NCBI RefSeq assembly: GCF_002368295.1
Contig: NZ_AP018248.1
Span: forward strand, 840,477-904,476
Source: Tolypothrix tenuis PCC 7101
GTDB lineage: Bacteria; Cyanobacteriota; Cyanobacteriia; Cyanobacteriales; Nostocaceae
Reading direction: 5' to 3'
DNA length: 64,000 nt
This document shows, in pieces, positions 10,101 to 17,783 of the stretch (the first letter of the stretch is position 1; the number at the start of each line of letters is the position of its first letter). The notes under the pieces were generated by a model. That model did not search any database. It had not been told where the DNA came from and saw nothing but the letters and a program-made list of their open reading frames with translations. The position numbers and the translations under genes were made by a program.

Positions 10101-10711
10101 CCTTGGATTTACGTCCAGAACCACGCTTAATTACAGTATTATTTAGCGACATAGTAGGTTTTACTCAGCTAGCAAATACTCTCAGATCTCGAAGAGTAGC
10201 AGAGTTGCTAAACGAATATTTGGAAGCTATGACTAAGACTGTGTTTGACAATGGCGGTACTGTAGATAAATTTATGGGAGATGCCATCTTAGCTTTATAT
10301 GGAGCGCCAGAAGAATTAACTCCTAATGAACAGGTGCGTCGTGCCATTAATACAGCCAGAGCAATGCATAGCTCATTAGATGAGTTGAATCGGCGCTGGC
10401 AAGAACAAGGCATATTTGACGCTAATGGGCATACTGGTGTTAAATTCCGTTGTGGTATTCACCAAGGTACTGCGGTTGTGGGTATGTTTGGCAGTGCCGA
10501 ACGTGCTGACTATACTGCTATTGGCCCCAGTGTGAATATTGCTGCTAGATTGCAAGCTGCTGCTATTCCCGGTACTATTTTAGTCTCTGCTGCTGTGGCA
10601 GATTATTTAAAAGATGAAGAAATTACTAAAGTCAGCCCCTTAGAACTCAAAGGAGTAGACGAAACCGTTCTGACTTTTGCTGTTAGATCGGAAATTATGG
10701 CTAATCGCTGA
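7157..10711 (+). CDS. cyaC: CyaC-type multidomain adenylate cyclase
   Basis: Class III adenylate cyclase making cAMP from ATP, fused to a phosphorelay. Domain order over 1184 residues: receiver 1 (residues ~10-125, SDQRMP), two GAF domains (~150-335 and ~345-520), HisKA with H549 (ISHEFRTP), HATPase (~625-770, DTGIGI and GSGLGLAL), receiver 2 (~820-940, phospho-acceptor D876), and cyclase (~985-1180). The cyclase keeps both metal aspartates (FSDIVGF D998, MGDAIL D1042), the adenine-selecting Lys/Asp pair, and the transition-state Asn/Arg (NIAARL). This order matches CyaC of Anabaena and Spirulina. The GAF domains lack a bilin cysteine. Start is ATG 7157 with AGGAAAG about 9 bp upstream. A Crp-type regulator lies 12 kb away (22985-23668). 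Confidence 0.92.
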   Translation: MKSQQANSKPKILVVDDEPDNLDLLYRTFYREYKVLRATSGPAALDLLAQEGEVSVIISDQRMPIMSGTEFLSLTATQYPDIIRIILTGYTDVEDLVEAINAGKVFKYVTKPWEAEELKGVVRQALDTHNVLKARTRELTRTLRQESLLNTVTNTIRSALDYRQILQTIVDTVGHMLEVDVCLLRPFQDGQLVDEGFIYQKAAQEEASAAEKEQEEHSDEIVKSSSSSFPSSSLLAETVWETREVQVIHNVEDDERIQGNIPELEQRSAAFLAANICSSLVVPLICQQELMAVLALHQCSQPRIWREEEVQLVLMVADQAALALSQAYTYEQVRALAKRESLINTITTAIRSSLDPQDIFAAITEQLGQALQVNGCILSLWTEEDEFVECVGLYDSSQYLEHTLKSVQETALNHNHHRINQELPHSQAPIKHNPILQEILRTQEPVVITDMSDCADEIKGFDLPLKKPARSLMIVPLLADGKCIGSITLREGSKTRRWLSSEIQLAKAVAAQAAIAVQQSRLYQKTRDQAERLLQLDKQKTEFFQNISHEFRTPITLIQGPLESAVNNGDGLSYAQSAIALRNSRRLLRLVNQLLDLQRLDAGRMQPSFRPCDLVDFVNQIVESFRPYCEKKGLQLVSELGQCSQVYLDIEKFDKVVYNLLSNAMKFTPEGGTITIRLISQDDSCILQVQDTGIGIVKEQIPHLFERFRQAEGSENRSYEGSGLGLALVKELVELHGGQITVESVYGQGTTFTLWLLTGNSHLPTQQIQETPAELNTSRATVELADLELVEPTPENIESLPQELVPTPDNPESQGYKDGSLLNSAHSILVVDDNPDLRTYVSEIIRNNGYQVHTARNGAEGFKIAQKIAPSLIITDLMMPLVTGLQMIQMIRSEENLKGIPIILLTAKVDEETRIAGTEHGADAYLAKPFNDRELLAEVRNLLALKENERRVMELNTYLTESVLKRFLPPVLVKKAAMGDLTLDLRPEPRLITVLFSDIVGFTQLANTLRSRRVAELLNEYLEAMTKTVFDNGGTVDKFMGDAILALYGAPEELTPNEQVRRAINTARAMHSSLDELNRRWQEQGIFDANGHTGVKFRCGIHQGTAVVGMFGSAERADYTAIGPSVNIAARLQAAAIPGTILVSAAVADYLKDEEITKVSPLELKGVDETVLTFAVRSEIMANR

Positions 10712-10785
10712 GAGTAGACTGGATTTTAAAGCGTTAGTTTAGTAAAGAGTAAGAGCGCCCTATTAAATCCAGTTTGAAATTTAAT

Positions 10786-11901
10786 ATGACACCATCGGTT
10801 GCAGATAAAACTTCATCTTCAGTCAAGCTATGGAGACGACATACAGATCCACCTAGTTTTTGGGTTGCAGTCTTCATAGGTTCATTGAGCCTACATTTGC
10901 TAGCCTTCTGGCTGATTCGCTCCTACCAGTCTAGTTTATTGTGGCGACAGCAAAGTAAAGCTGCAATTCCAGTTGAGGTGATAGAAATTGCTTCGCAGCC
11001 GAAGTCAAAAGCAAAAACCAGAACACAAGTAATACCTGTTAATTCTCAAACTAAACCAGTATCTACAAATCAAAAGTTACAACCAAAAAATTCTTCCAAA
11101 CCAATAGTAGTTAAAACCGATAGGTTAGTAAAAAACTCAAGTCCTACTGTCCCAGATAAAAATGCTGTAGCTTTTGCCGAACAGCGCCAACGTCAATTAG
11201 CTGAACAACAGCAACGCGAACTCGCTGAACAGCGTCAACGTCAATTAGTTGAACAACAGCAACGCGAAGCCGAACAACGTCAACGTCAACTAGCTGAACA
11301 ACAGCAACGCGAAGCCGAACAGCGTCAACGTCAACTAGCTGAACAACAGCAACGCGAAGCCGAACAGCGTCAACGTCAACTAGCTGAACAACAGCAACGC
11401 GAACTAGCTGAACAACAGCAGCGTGAACTCGCCGAGCAGCGTCAACGTCAACTAGCTGAACAACAGCAACGTGAGAACTCAGGTAATCTTAATAACCCCG
11501 AATCACCTCCTACACCATCTAATACAGCAGGTGGAAGCTTAGTTGCAAGTTTAGTTGGAGAACCTCAACAGGAAGATAGAGGTATAATTGCTCACCCAGC
11601 TAAAATTAAACCTAGCAACCAGCCATTTAGAAAAGGTCTGGAATATGTAAAGTACATAGAAAAAAAAATTGGCGAGCCCGTAGAAGTGACAGCGCTATTA
11701 ACAATTTCCGAGAAGGGTAAACTGGAGCTAGTTACCGTCCTAGATAAAAACATTTCCGAAGAAGAAAAAAGCTACTACGAAGACTTTTTAGTCAGTCAAG
11801 TATTAAATAACTGGGAATTTGAACCTGCTTATGATAAAGATCCCAACGATCCTAAGCCTAGTAATCTTATAGTACGTATCCGGCTACAGCCGCTACCTTA
11901 A
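10786..11901 (+). CDS. TonB-like / energy-transducer family membrane protein with Gln-rich coiled coil
   Basis: About 371 residues. A single membrane helix near the N-terminus (FWVAVFIGSLSLHLLAFWLI) gives an N-in topology. A Lys/Gln-rich linker follows, then about 100 residues of 15-residue repeats rich in AEQ and RQRQLAEQQQRE that should form a long coiled coil. The C-terminal domain of about 95 residues resembles TonB C-terminal or AgmX/PglI domains (VTALLTISEKGKLELVTVL...NNWEFEPA). TonB proteins pass proton-motive energy to outer-membrane receptors. No ExbB/ExbD or receptor gene is nearby, so the partner is unknown. ATG 10786 is preferred; TTG 10774 in the same frame is also possible. It lies 74 bp after cyaC and may share its transcript. 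Confidence 0.7.
   Translation: MTPSVADKTSSSVKLWRRHTDPPSFWVAVFIGSLSLHLLAFWLIRSYQSSLLWRQQSKAAIPVEVIEIASQPKSKAKTRTQVIPVNSQTKPVSTNQKLQPKNSSKPIVVKTDRLVKNSSPTVPDKNAVAFAEQRQRQLAEQQQRELAEQRQRQLVEQQQREAEQRQRQLAEQQQREAEQRQRQLAEQQQREAEQRQRQLAEQQQRELAEQQQRELAEQRQRQLAEQQQRENSGNLNNPESPPTPSNTAGGSLVASLVGEPQQEDRGIIAHPAKIKPSNQPFRKGLEYVKYIEKKIGEPVEVTALLTISEKGKLELVTVLDKNISEEEKSYYEDFLVSQVLNNWEFEPAYDKDPNDPKPSNLIVRIRLQPLP
11176..11475 (+). repeat. In-frame 45-bp tandem DNA repeats in the TonB-like gene
   Basis: Near-identical 45-bp units encode a 15-residue block (AEQRQRQLAEQQQRE) repeated with 24-30-bp partial units. Near-perfect DNA identity between units points to recent copy-number change by recombination or slippage, so the coiled-coil length probably varies between strains. 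Confidence 0.85.
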
Positions 11902-11958
11902 TCAATTAAGGCTTGTATTGTAAATACTGCTATGCTATAATATTAAAGTTGGAAATTC

Positions 11959-12029
11959 GCGGGCGTAGTTTAGTGGTAAAACTATAGCCTTCCAAGCTAT
12001 TAATGCGGGTTCGATTCCCGCCGCCCGCT
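11959..12029 (+). tRNA. tRNA-Gly (anticodon TCC)
   Basis: A complete cloverleaf is visible. The acceptor stem GCGGGCG/CGCCCGC is perfect. The D-arm carries AGTGGTAAAA. The anticodon stem ATAGC/GCTAT encloses loop CTTCCAA with anticodon TCC at 11991-11993. The T-arm is GCGGG-TTCGATT-CCCGC. CCA is not encoded. Confidence 0.97.
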
Positions 12030-12040
12030 TACTAAGTAAA

Positions 12041-12075
12041 ACCGCTGAAAGGCAAGCTTTTCAGCGGTTTTGTGG
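12041..12075 (+). terminator. Terminator of tRNA-Gly
   Basis: ACCGCTGAAA (12041-12050) pairs perfectly with TTTCAGCGGT (12059-12068) across a short loop. T-rich sequence follows. It lies 12 bp after the tRNA. Confidence 0.85.
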
Positions 12076-12311
12076 TTTTTATGGATAGATGATATTGATA
12101 CATATGTTCTATTTGTCTCCAAAAACTTGGGGTAAGCTTGGGTAGTTTGGGCGCGAATTTGGTGTAGCTTTAAATTTACTAAAATGCACGCAAGAATAGA
12201 CTATGTACATCAAAACTACTACAGGCAAGGCATAAAAGGAAAGTATAAATATCATTAATCCCAATGGTCACTTATAACTCAGCACTCTCCATGCCCGATG
12301 CCCAATTACAA

Positions 12312-12340
12312 TAAAAAACCCCAGCACTGTGAAGCTGAGG
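12312..12340 (-). terminator. Terminator of the small minus-strand gene ending at 12446
   Basis: Read on the minus strand, CCTCAGC and GCTGGGG pair (one G-U) around an 8-nt loop. Six T follow (AAAAAA at 12313-12318 on the plus strand). Confidence 0.65.
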
Positions 12341-12445
12341 TAACTGGGAGAATCCATATAACGATGGGAGTTTTCAATACCGAAGTTAAAAATATAAACT
12401 TCATTTAAACATAAGCAAAACTAACACGGTAATATTTAATACGTT

Positions 12446-12676
12446 TTATGCCGACCGTGCAAAGGCTAAATCGCGTATGAGTTGAGTTCTAGAGAATATG
12501 TAATCACTTAACGAATTCTTTTCTTCACGGCTGAGTGCTGTTTTGCTATCAACCTGTCCCAACAACTGCTTGGCTAAGTCTGTATCACTCAATCCCACCA
12601 GGGTGCTGGTTTGTGTTTGTTCAATCACAGACCACAGTTGGCGTAAAATTTTTGAGTTCACAAGGCATACATTCAT
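12446..12676 (-). CDS. Small conserved cyanobacterial protein, unknown function
   Basis: The 76-residue soluble protein is predicted to be mostly helical (QLWSVIEQTQTSTLVGLSDT opening, then DLAKQLLGQVDSKTALSREE). It has no cysteine pair, membrane segment or recognised domain. Support for a real gene: balanced codon use, an ATG start at 12676, and its own terminator at 12312-12340. I cannot assign a function. Confidence 0.65.
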   Translation of the reverse strand: MNVCLVNSKILRQLWSVIEQTQTSTLVGLSDTDLAKQLLGQVDSKTALSREEKNSLSDYIFSRTQLIRDLAFARSA

Positions 12677-12818
12677 AACAACCTTCTGATTCCTGCAATG
12701 CCATAAAAGTGCTGCGAAGAATCTAAATAAAATATTAAATTATTAATTCTAAAGAAAACCTTAAATTTTACAAAAGTTAAATAATTAGATGATATTCGAA
12801 ATTTAAGCTTACAGAAAT

Positions 12819-13994
12819 TTACTTTAACAACCTCTGCCAAGTCAACTCTTGTGTAGCTTCCTGCCAATGCCAGCGCAATAAATTGGCGGGTTGGCTGGGA
12901 GAAATGCCTGGGAGTGCGATCGCTCGTCTAGGTGCATCAGTAGCAAGTATAATGGCTGTCTCTATGTCACAAATGCCCCACTTCACTAAATTTTGCACAC
13001 CAACTAATAAGGGTAAAGTTGTTCCAGATAAAGTCCCATCTGGTAGTCGTGCTGTACCGTGTTTCACCTCTATTTGCCGACTATCCCAAGGATATAAGCC
13101 GTCGGGTAATCCTAAAGGTGCCAAGGCATCGCTGACGAGGAATAATCCACCAGTAGCGCGAATGAGAATTTGTAACATTGTGGGTACAACGTGCTGTCCA
13201 TCGGCAATAAAACCAGACATTACATGAGGATGGGTAATTGCTGCCCCTAATAATCCTGGTTCGCGGTGATGTAATGGTGGCATAGCGTTGAAAGCATGGG
13301 TAACCATTGTTGCCCCTAGTTCAAAGGCTTGCTGTGCTTGGGCGGCTGTTGCCTGAGAATGCCCTAAACTGACGGTAATACCCAAAGAACGCAAATATGG
13401 GATGACTTCCCCTGTTGGATCTAACTCTGGTGCAAGGGTGATAACTTTCACAATATGGGCATAGTTACCTAAAACCCGCTTCACTTCATTTAGCGTCAAA
13501 GGCAAGAGATATTCAGCAGGATGCGCGCCGCGCTTTTGAGAGTTTAAAAATGGCCCTTCTAAATGTACACCGAGAATTTGAGAACCTGTGGTTTGAGTTT
13601 GCATAAAATCAGCGATAATTGCTAGCGATCGCTGAAGATTTTCTACAGAAGTTGTTACCAATGTAGGCAAGAAAGCATCAACGCCCACATCCCATAAAAA
13701 TTGCGATATTTTAGGCAATAAATTAGCATTATCTGGTTGTAATTCAGGAAATGCTAAACCTAAAGCCCCATTAATCTGTAAATCAACACCGCCTAAAGAA
13801 ATCCAATCACCCGCAATATCTAAAACTTGCAAATTTGGCGCAGCAACTCGTTTAAAAACAGTACTCATCGGCAGAATTTGCTCGATGATTCCCGCTTCAT
13901 TAATCAAGAGCATCTGCAAGTTTTTATACCCTGGAACTCTGGCATTAATGATATCTACATTCTTGGCGATCGCTTTTGGTGTTGCTTTAGTCAT
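12819..13994 (-). CDS. nagA: N-acetylglucosamine-6-phosphate deacetylase
   Basis: Amidohydrolase-superfamily enzyme that removes acetate from GlcNAc-6-phosphate to give glucosamine-6-phosphate, used in amino-sugar and cell-wall recycling. It has the metal-site glutamate in GVHLEGPFL, histidines in SLGHSQA and THAFNAM, substrate loop HHREPGLLG, and the catalytic aspartate in SDALAPLG. About 391 residues is normal for the family. ATG 13994 is preferred; the frame extends to a TTG at 14024 that adds ten poorly conserved residues. It is divergent from purE with an 84-bp gap. No nagB lies nearby. Confidence 0.87.
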   Translation of the reverse strand: MTKATPKAIAKNVDIINARVPGYKNLQMLLINEAGIIEQILPMSTVFKRVAAPNLQVLDIAGDWISLGGVDLQINGALGLAFPELQPDNANLLPKISQFLWDVGVDAFLPTLVTTSVENLQRSLAIIADFMQTQTTGSQILGVHLEGPFLNSQKRGAHPAEYLLPLTLNEVKRVLGNYAHIVKVITLAPELDPTGEVIPYLRSLGITVSLGHSQATAAQAQQAFELGATMVTHAFNAMPPLHHREPGLLGAAITHPHVMSGFIADGQHVVPTMLQILIRATGGLFLVSDALAPLGLPDGLYPWDSRQIEVKHGTARLPDGTLSGTTLPLLVGVQNLVKWGICDIETAIILATDAPRRAIALPGISPSQPANLLRWHWQEATQELTWQRLLK

Positions 13995-14078
13995 CACATT
14001 GACGGGAAAATAACTAAACCTCAACCGATTTTAGATGTAATAGTCGGCAATAATCCAAAATCCAAAATCTAAAATTCT

Positions 14079-14600
14079 ATGTCTCCCCTTGTCGGTATTA
14101 TCATGGGCAGCGATTCTGACTTGCCCACCATGAAAGATGCGATCGCAATTTGTGAAGAGTTTGGTGTCGAAACTGAAGTGGCGATCGTTTCTGCCCATCG
14201 TACCCCAGAACGCATGGTGCAATATGCACAAACAGCACACCAACGCGGTATTAAAGTGATTATCGCTGGTGCAGGTGGTGCGGCTCATCTTCCCGGAATG
14301 GTTGCTGCTTTAACTCCTCTCCCGGTAATTGGTGTTCCTGTTGCTACTCGTAATTTACAAGGTGTTGATTCTTTGTATTCAATTGTACAAATGCCTGGTG
14401 GAATTCCTGTGGCTACGGTAGCAATTGGTAATGCTAAAAATGCCGGACTTTTGGCAGTGCAAATACTGGCTAGCCATCAACCAGAATTATTAGCAAAAGT
14501 CCAAAAATATCGGCAAAATCTTTCAGAATCAGTGATGGCAAAGCAAGCAAAACTAGAAAAGCTCGGCTATCAAGAATATTTAAAAACGGAATTGCCATAG
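14079..14600 (+). CDS. purE: N5-carboxyaminoimidazole ribonucleotide mutase
   Basis: Catalyses N5-CAIR to CAIR in purine synthesis. The 173-residue class I PurE shows the N-terminal GIIMGSDSDLPTM, the catalytic-histidine block SAHRTPERM, GAGGAAHLPGM, and P-G-GIPVATVAIG. Its partner purK is 31 kb away in this window (45630-46790), so the two genes are not in one operon. ATG 14079. Confidence 0.95.
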   Translation: MSPLVGIIMGSDSDLPTMKDAIAICEEFGVETEVAIVSAHRTPERMVQYAQTAHQRGIKVIIAGAGGAAHLPGMVAALTPLPVIGVPVATRNLQGVDSLYSIVQMPGGIPVATVAIGNAKNAGLLAVQILASHQPELLAKVQKYRQNLSESVMAKQAKLEKLGYQEYLKTELP

Positions 14601-14617
14601 ATTTACATCAAAACATG

Positions 14618-14660
14618 AGGGTTAATTGTAATTCTGAAGTGTTATTTTATTAACCCTTTA
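14618..14660 (+). terminator. Possible terminator after purE
   Basis: AGGGTTAAT (14618-14626) and ATTAACCCT (14649-14657) form a perfect 9-bp stem with a long (22-nt) loop. Only a short T run follows, so this is a weaker call. Confidence 0.4.
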
Positions 14661-15345
14661 CCTAGAAATAATACTGCTGATCTATTGTATTGAATAATGC
14701 AAAGTAAACATTAAATACTTTTTACTCACAGTAAATTTATTTATTTTTGTTATAAAAATTTAATATTTTTCGTAGTATTTTGATGAGATGTCGGAAAATC
14801 CTGACAATATAGAATTTCAGTTGGTTTTGCTCTTTAATTCAGATGCTAAAGCAAGCGGTCTCATAGATAATTCGTATCTCCTGATACAGAATTATCATTT
14901 TGGTAACATGGACAATCAATCAAATTTCTTAATGCTGGCATAAAAGTTAGCTACAGGAATCACTCGTGCGATTTCTGTAAAGCATTTTAGATGGCATCAA
15001 AAATTTTGTTATGGAGGTGAATTTTCACTTTCTGAGATGTTGTGATGCTTTCGCATTGAAGATGAAGGAGCATATCCCCAAGCTTCATAATTTAAGATTA
15101 AAGATTTAGTGAATTAGGCTTGACTTTTTCACAATTAATAATTCCTGCATGAGTAAACTTGCAATTTAGAAAAAATATTTACAAAAGTAGCAATCTTTCT
15201 TTAAACTCCTATTAGGATATTTGAGTTTCTGATTTTCAATATAAATTACTTGAACGACTAAATATCAACAAATAGTTGATGAGATTCAAGTGCTAGTGCT
15301 GTTTGCTTAACTACATTATTTCCTGTAAAAACTGTTGGGAGTAAA
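14661..15345 (+). promoter_or_regulatory. Long amt leader/promoter region with a perfect NtcA-type site at 14874-14887
   Basis: This 685-bp spacer before the first ammonium transporter contains GTATCTCCTGATAC, an exact match to the NtcA consensus GTA-N8-TAC. A TAACAT (-10-like) sequence begins 17 nt after it, which is closer than the usual ~22 nt. The site is about 460 bp before the start codon, so it would imply a long leader. Nothing else is recognised in the spacer. Confidence 0.45.
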
Positions 15346-16944
15346 ATGTTCAAACTGAAGCAGAAACAGAAATTAAAAGCCAAAATTAGGCAGAGAACAG
15401 CAAAAGGTCATTTTAAAAGTTCAAAATCTCAATCCAATATAGAGCGGTTAGCTCGCGCAATTAAGCGATTATCTCCTAATTGGCAAGCTAGCCTAGCTTT
15501 AGCTTGTTTAATTGTCTTGGGATGGGGCTATGCTGCATTTGCTCAAGCGCCAGCCGCAGGGCCAACAACAGCAGAATTAAAAGTTGCTATTGACACTTTA
15601 TGGGTAGCGATCGCAGCATTTTTGGTGTTCTTTATGAATGCTGGTTTTTGTATGTTAGAAACCGGCTTCTGTCGCCAAAAAAATGCTGTCAATGTTCTAG
15701 CTAAAAACTTAATTGTCTTTGCCCTCTCTACAGTAGCTTTTTGGGCAATCGGTTTTGGTTTAATGTTTGGCGATGGCAATGATTTTATCGGGCTGAGTGG
15801 GTTTTTCCTAGGAGGCGCAGATAACAGCCCTGCAACTGGAGACGCTTACAAAGGTGTTTTTAGCGCCTTGAGTTGGACAGGTGTGCCTTTAGCTGCCAAA
15901 TTTTTATTCCAATTAGTATTTGCAGGAACCGCAGCCACAATTGTTTCTGGCGCAGTTGCAGAACGGATTAAGTTTGTAGACTTCCTAATTTTTAGCGTCT
16001 TACTTGTAGGTATTGCCTACCCCATTACTGGACATTGGATTTGGGGTGCTGGTTGGTTGGCTGATATGGGCTTCTGGGACTTTGCCGGTTCTACCGTCGT
16101 TCACTCAGTTGGTGGTTGGGCTGCCTTAATGGGGGCTGCATTCCTCGGCCCACGCATTGGTAAATATCAAGATAAGAAAGTTGTGGCGCTTCCAGGTCAC
16201 AACATGAGTATTGCCACTTTAGGTTGTTTAATTCTTTGGTTGGGCTGGTTCGGCTTTAATCCCGGTTCAGTCATGGCTGCTGATCCTGGCGCAATTACTC
16301 ACATTGCTGTAACAACCAACATGGCAGGTGCAGTAGGTGGAATTGCGGCAACAATTGCAGCTTGGTTGTACTTGGGTAAGCCAGACCTATCGATGATTAT
16401 CAACGGTATTTTAGCTGGCTTGGTAGGTGTGACAGCATCTTGTGCTTACATCAACGTTGGCAGTTCTGTAATTATTGGTTTAGTTGCTGGCGTACTAGTC
16501 GTCTTTTCTGTTCCGTTCTTCGATCGCATCGGTATAGACGACCCAGTAGGTGCGACCTCAGTTCACCTAGTTTGCGGTGTTTGGGGAACTTTAGCAGTTG
16601 GTTTATTTGCTGTAGGCCCTGGTGGTTATCCTTGGATGGTTGACTTAGCAGGGAAGCCAGTAGGCCCACATGGTCTCTTCTTTGGTGGTGGCTTTGGTAC
16701 CCTAATTCCCCAAATAGTGGGCATTCTTGCCGTAGGCGGTATTACGGTACTTTTAAGTAGCATATTCTGGCTAGCACTCAAAGCAACTTTAGGTATTAGA
16801 GTATCTCAACAAGAGGAATTAGAAGGATTAGATATTGGCGAACATGGTATGGAAGCATACAGTGGGTTTCTTACCGAAGGATCTTCAGAGGGATTTTCTG
16901 ATGATTTAATTTCACCAGGTCGCGACTTACCAAATCCTCTATAA
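15346..16944 (+). CDS. amt: Ammonium transporter (Amt family), long N-terminal extension
   Basis: A 532-residue membrane channel for ammonium/ammonia uptake. The N-terminal ~50 residues are basic (Lys/Gln/Arg-rich), followed by a helix ending in AFAQ that may be a cleavable signal. Eleven membrane segments follow, with family blocks FVMNAGFCMLETGF-like, AGTAATIVSGAVAERI, HSVGGWAAL (first pore histidine) and HLVCGVWGT (second pore histidine). The basic extension is unusual in length compared with typical ~400-450-residue Amt proteins. It sits upstream of a second amt at 17784 and has its own terminator. Tandem amt genes are known from Anabaena. Confidence 0.92.
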   Translation: MFKLKQKQKLKAKIRQRTAKGHFKSSKSQSNIERLARAIKRLSPNWQASLALACLIVLGWGYAAFAQAPAAGPTTAELKVAIDTLWVAIAAFLVFFMNAGFCMLETGFCRQKNAVNVLAKNLIVFALSTVAFWAIGFGLMFGDGNDFIGLSGFFLGGADNSPATGDAYKGVFSALSWTGVPLAAKFLFQLVFAGTAATIVSGAVAERIKFVDFLIFSVLLVGIAYPITGHWIWGAGWLADMGFWDFAGSTVVHSVGGWAALMGAAFLGPRIGKYQDKKVVALPGHNMSIATLGCLILWLGWFGFNPGSVMAADPGAITHIAVTTNMAGAVGGIAATIAAWLYLGKPDLSMIINGILAGLVGVTASCAYINVGSSVIIGLVAGVLVVFSVPFFDRIGIDDPVGATSVHLVCGVWGTLAVGLFAVGPGGYPWMVDLAGKPVGPHGLFFGGGFGTLIPQIVGILAVGGITVLLSSIFWLALKATLGIRVSQQEELEGLDIGEHGMEAYSGFLTEGSSEGFSDDLISPGRDLPNPL

Positions 16945-16974
16945 ATTTTGAGTTTTTTGATTCAATTGAGTGAT

Positions 16975-17027
16975 AAAACCCATCCCTGTAGTTCTCATGC
17001 TGATACAGGTGATGGGATTTTTATTTC
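16975..17027 (+). terminator. Terminator after the first amt gene
   Basis: CCCATCcCTGTA (16979-16990) pairs with TACAGgtGATGGG (ending 17016). ATTTTTATTT follows, giving a strong intrinsic terminator shape. Confidence 0.8.
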
Positions 17028-17054
17028 ACACTTAAAAGCTCATAAATTTGTCAA

Positions 17055-17378
17055 ATGATTAAGTCTCTGTTGTATTTTTTCTGTGCTGGTTTATTTGAAA
17101 TAGGGGGTGGTTATTTGATATGGTTATGGTTACGTGAAGATAAGCCTATTTGGTTGGGAATATTAGGTGGAATTTTTTTAGCTATTTATGGGGTAATAGC
17201 TACTCAACAACCTGCAAATTTTGGCAGAGTTTATGTTGCCTATGGCGGGGTTTTTATTGCAATGGCAATGCTTTGGGGTTGGCGAGTAGATGGTGTAAAT
17301 CCAGATATCTACGATTTAATTGGCGCTGGTTTAGCTTTGTTGGGTGTTTTGGTAATTATGTACGCACCGAGAATATAG
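17055..17378 (+). CDS. YnfA/UPF0060-family small membrane protein
   Basis: The 107-residue protein has four membrane helices and the UPF0060 pattern: FEIGGGYLIW, then GGIFLAIYGV, QPANFGRVYVAYGG and WGWRVDG. Related to small multidrug-resistance proteins in size and topology. The cellular role of the family is poorly known. It sits between two ammonium transporters, after a strong terminator, so it probably has its own promoter. Confidence 0.85.
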   Translation: MIKSLLYFFCAGLFEIGGGYLIWLWLREDKPIWLGILGGIFLAIYGVIATQQPANFGRVYVAYGGVFIAMAMLWGWRVDGVNPDIYDLIGAGLALLGVLVIMYAPRI

Positions 17379-17783
17379 TTTGACATTCTGTTACTGAATT
17401 AGGCAATAACTGATTACTGAAATTTGCTCATCAAATAAAAATAATAATTATTACATCAATATGTAAAACTACAGTTTTATTTTGTATGAATTTTTGTCAT
17501 ACTTACTAACTACTCCTAGAAAGTTGTTTGTAATAGTTATGTTTGAGAAAAGTGTTGTTTTGGTAAAAATGTCAATAAAATACCATTACAAGAAAATAAA
17601 AATGTAATTATTGTAACTTCATACTAATTATTTAAAATTTGGCATCTGCAATTAGTATGATGTTTTTATAAACCTTTCTAAACAACTAAACTGGAGTAAC
17701 TAATTTAGACAAAATAAAGTATAAAAAAATACTAGTTTTGTCAAAAGTGAAACAACAATGTTGGTGTTCGGGGACAAAAACAA
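17379..17783 (+). promoter_or_regulatory. amt1 promoter region: NtcA-type site 17719-17732 and inverted repeat 17484-17502
   Basis: GTATAAAAAAATAC (17719-17732) is a perfect GTA-N8-TAC NtcA site with an A/T-rich core, 51 bp before the GTG start. No good -10 box lies at the usual 22-nt distance. A separate perfect inverted repeat, GTATGA-N7-TCATAC, lies at 17484-17502 and could be another operator. The rest is AT-rich with no gene. Confidence 0.6.

Noticed and set aside
9928..10152. Antisense open frame inside cyaC that encodes RGSGR, the HetR-inhibitor pentapeptide
   Set aside because: It lies wholly inside the cyaC coding region on the opposite strand with no promoter or ribosome site; RGSGR here is most likely chance.
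12673..12867. 64-codon open frame between the small gene and nagA
   Set aside because: It overlaps both neighbours on the same strand and includes the nagA stop region; no independent support.
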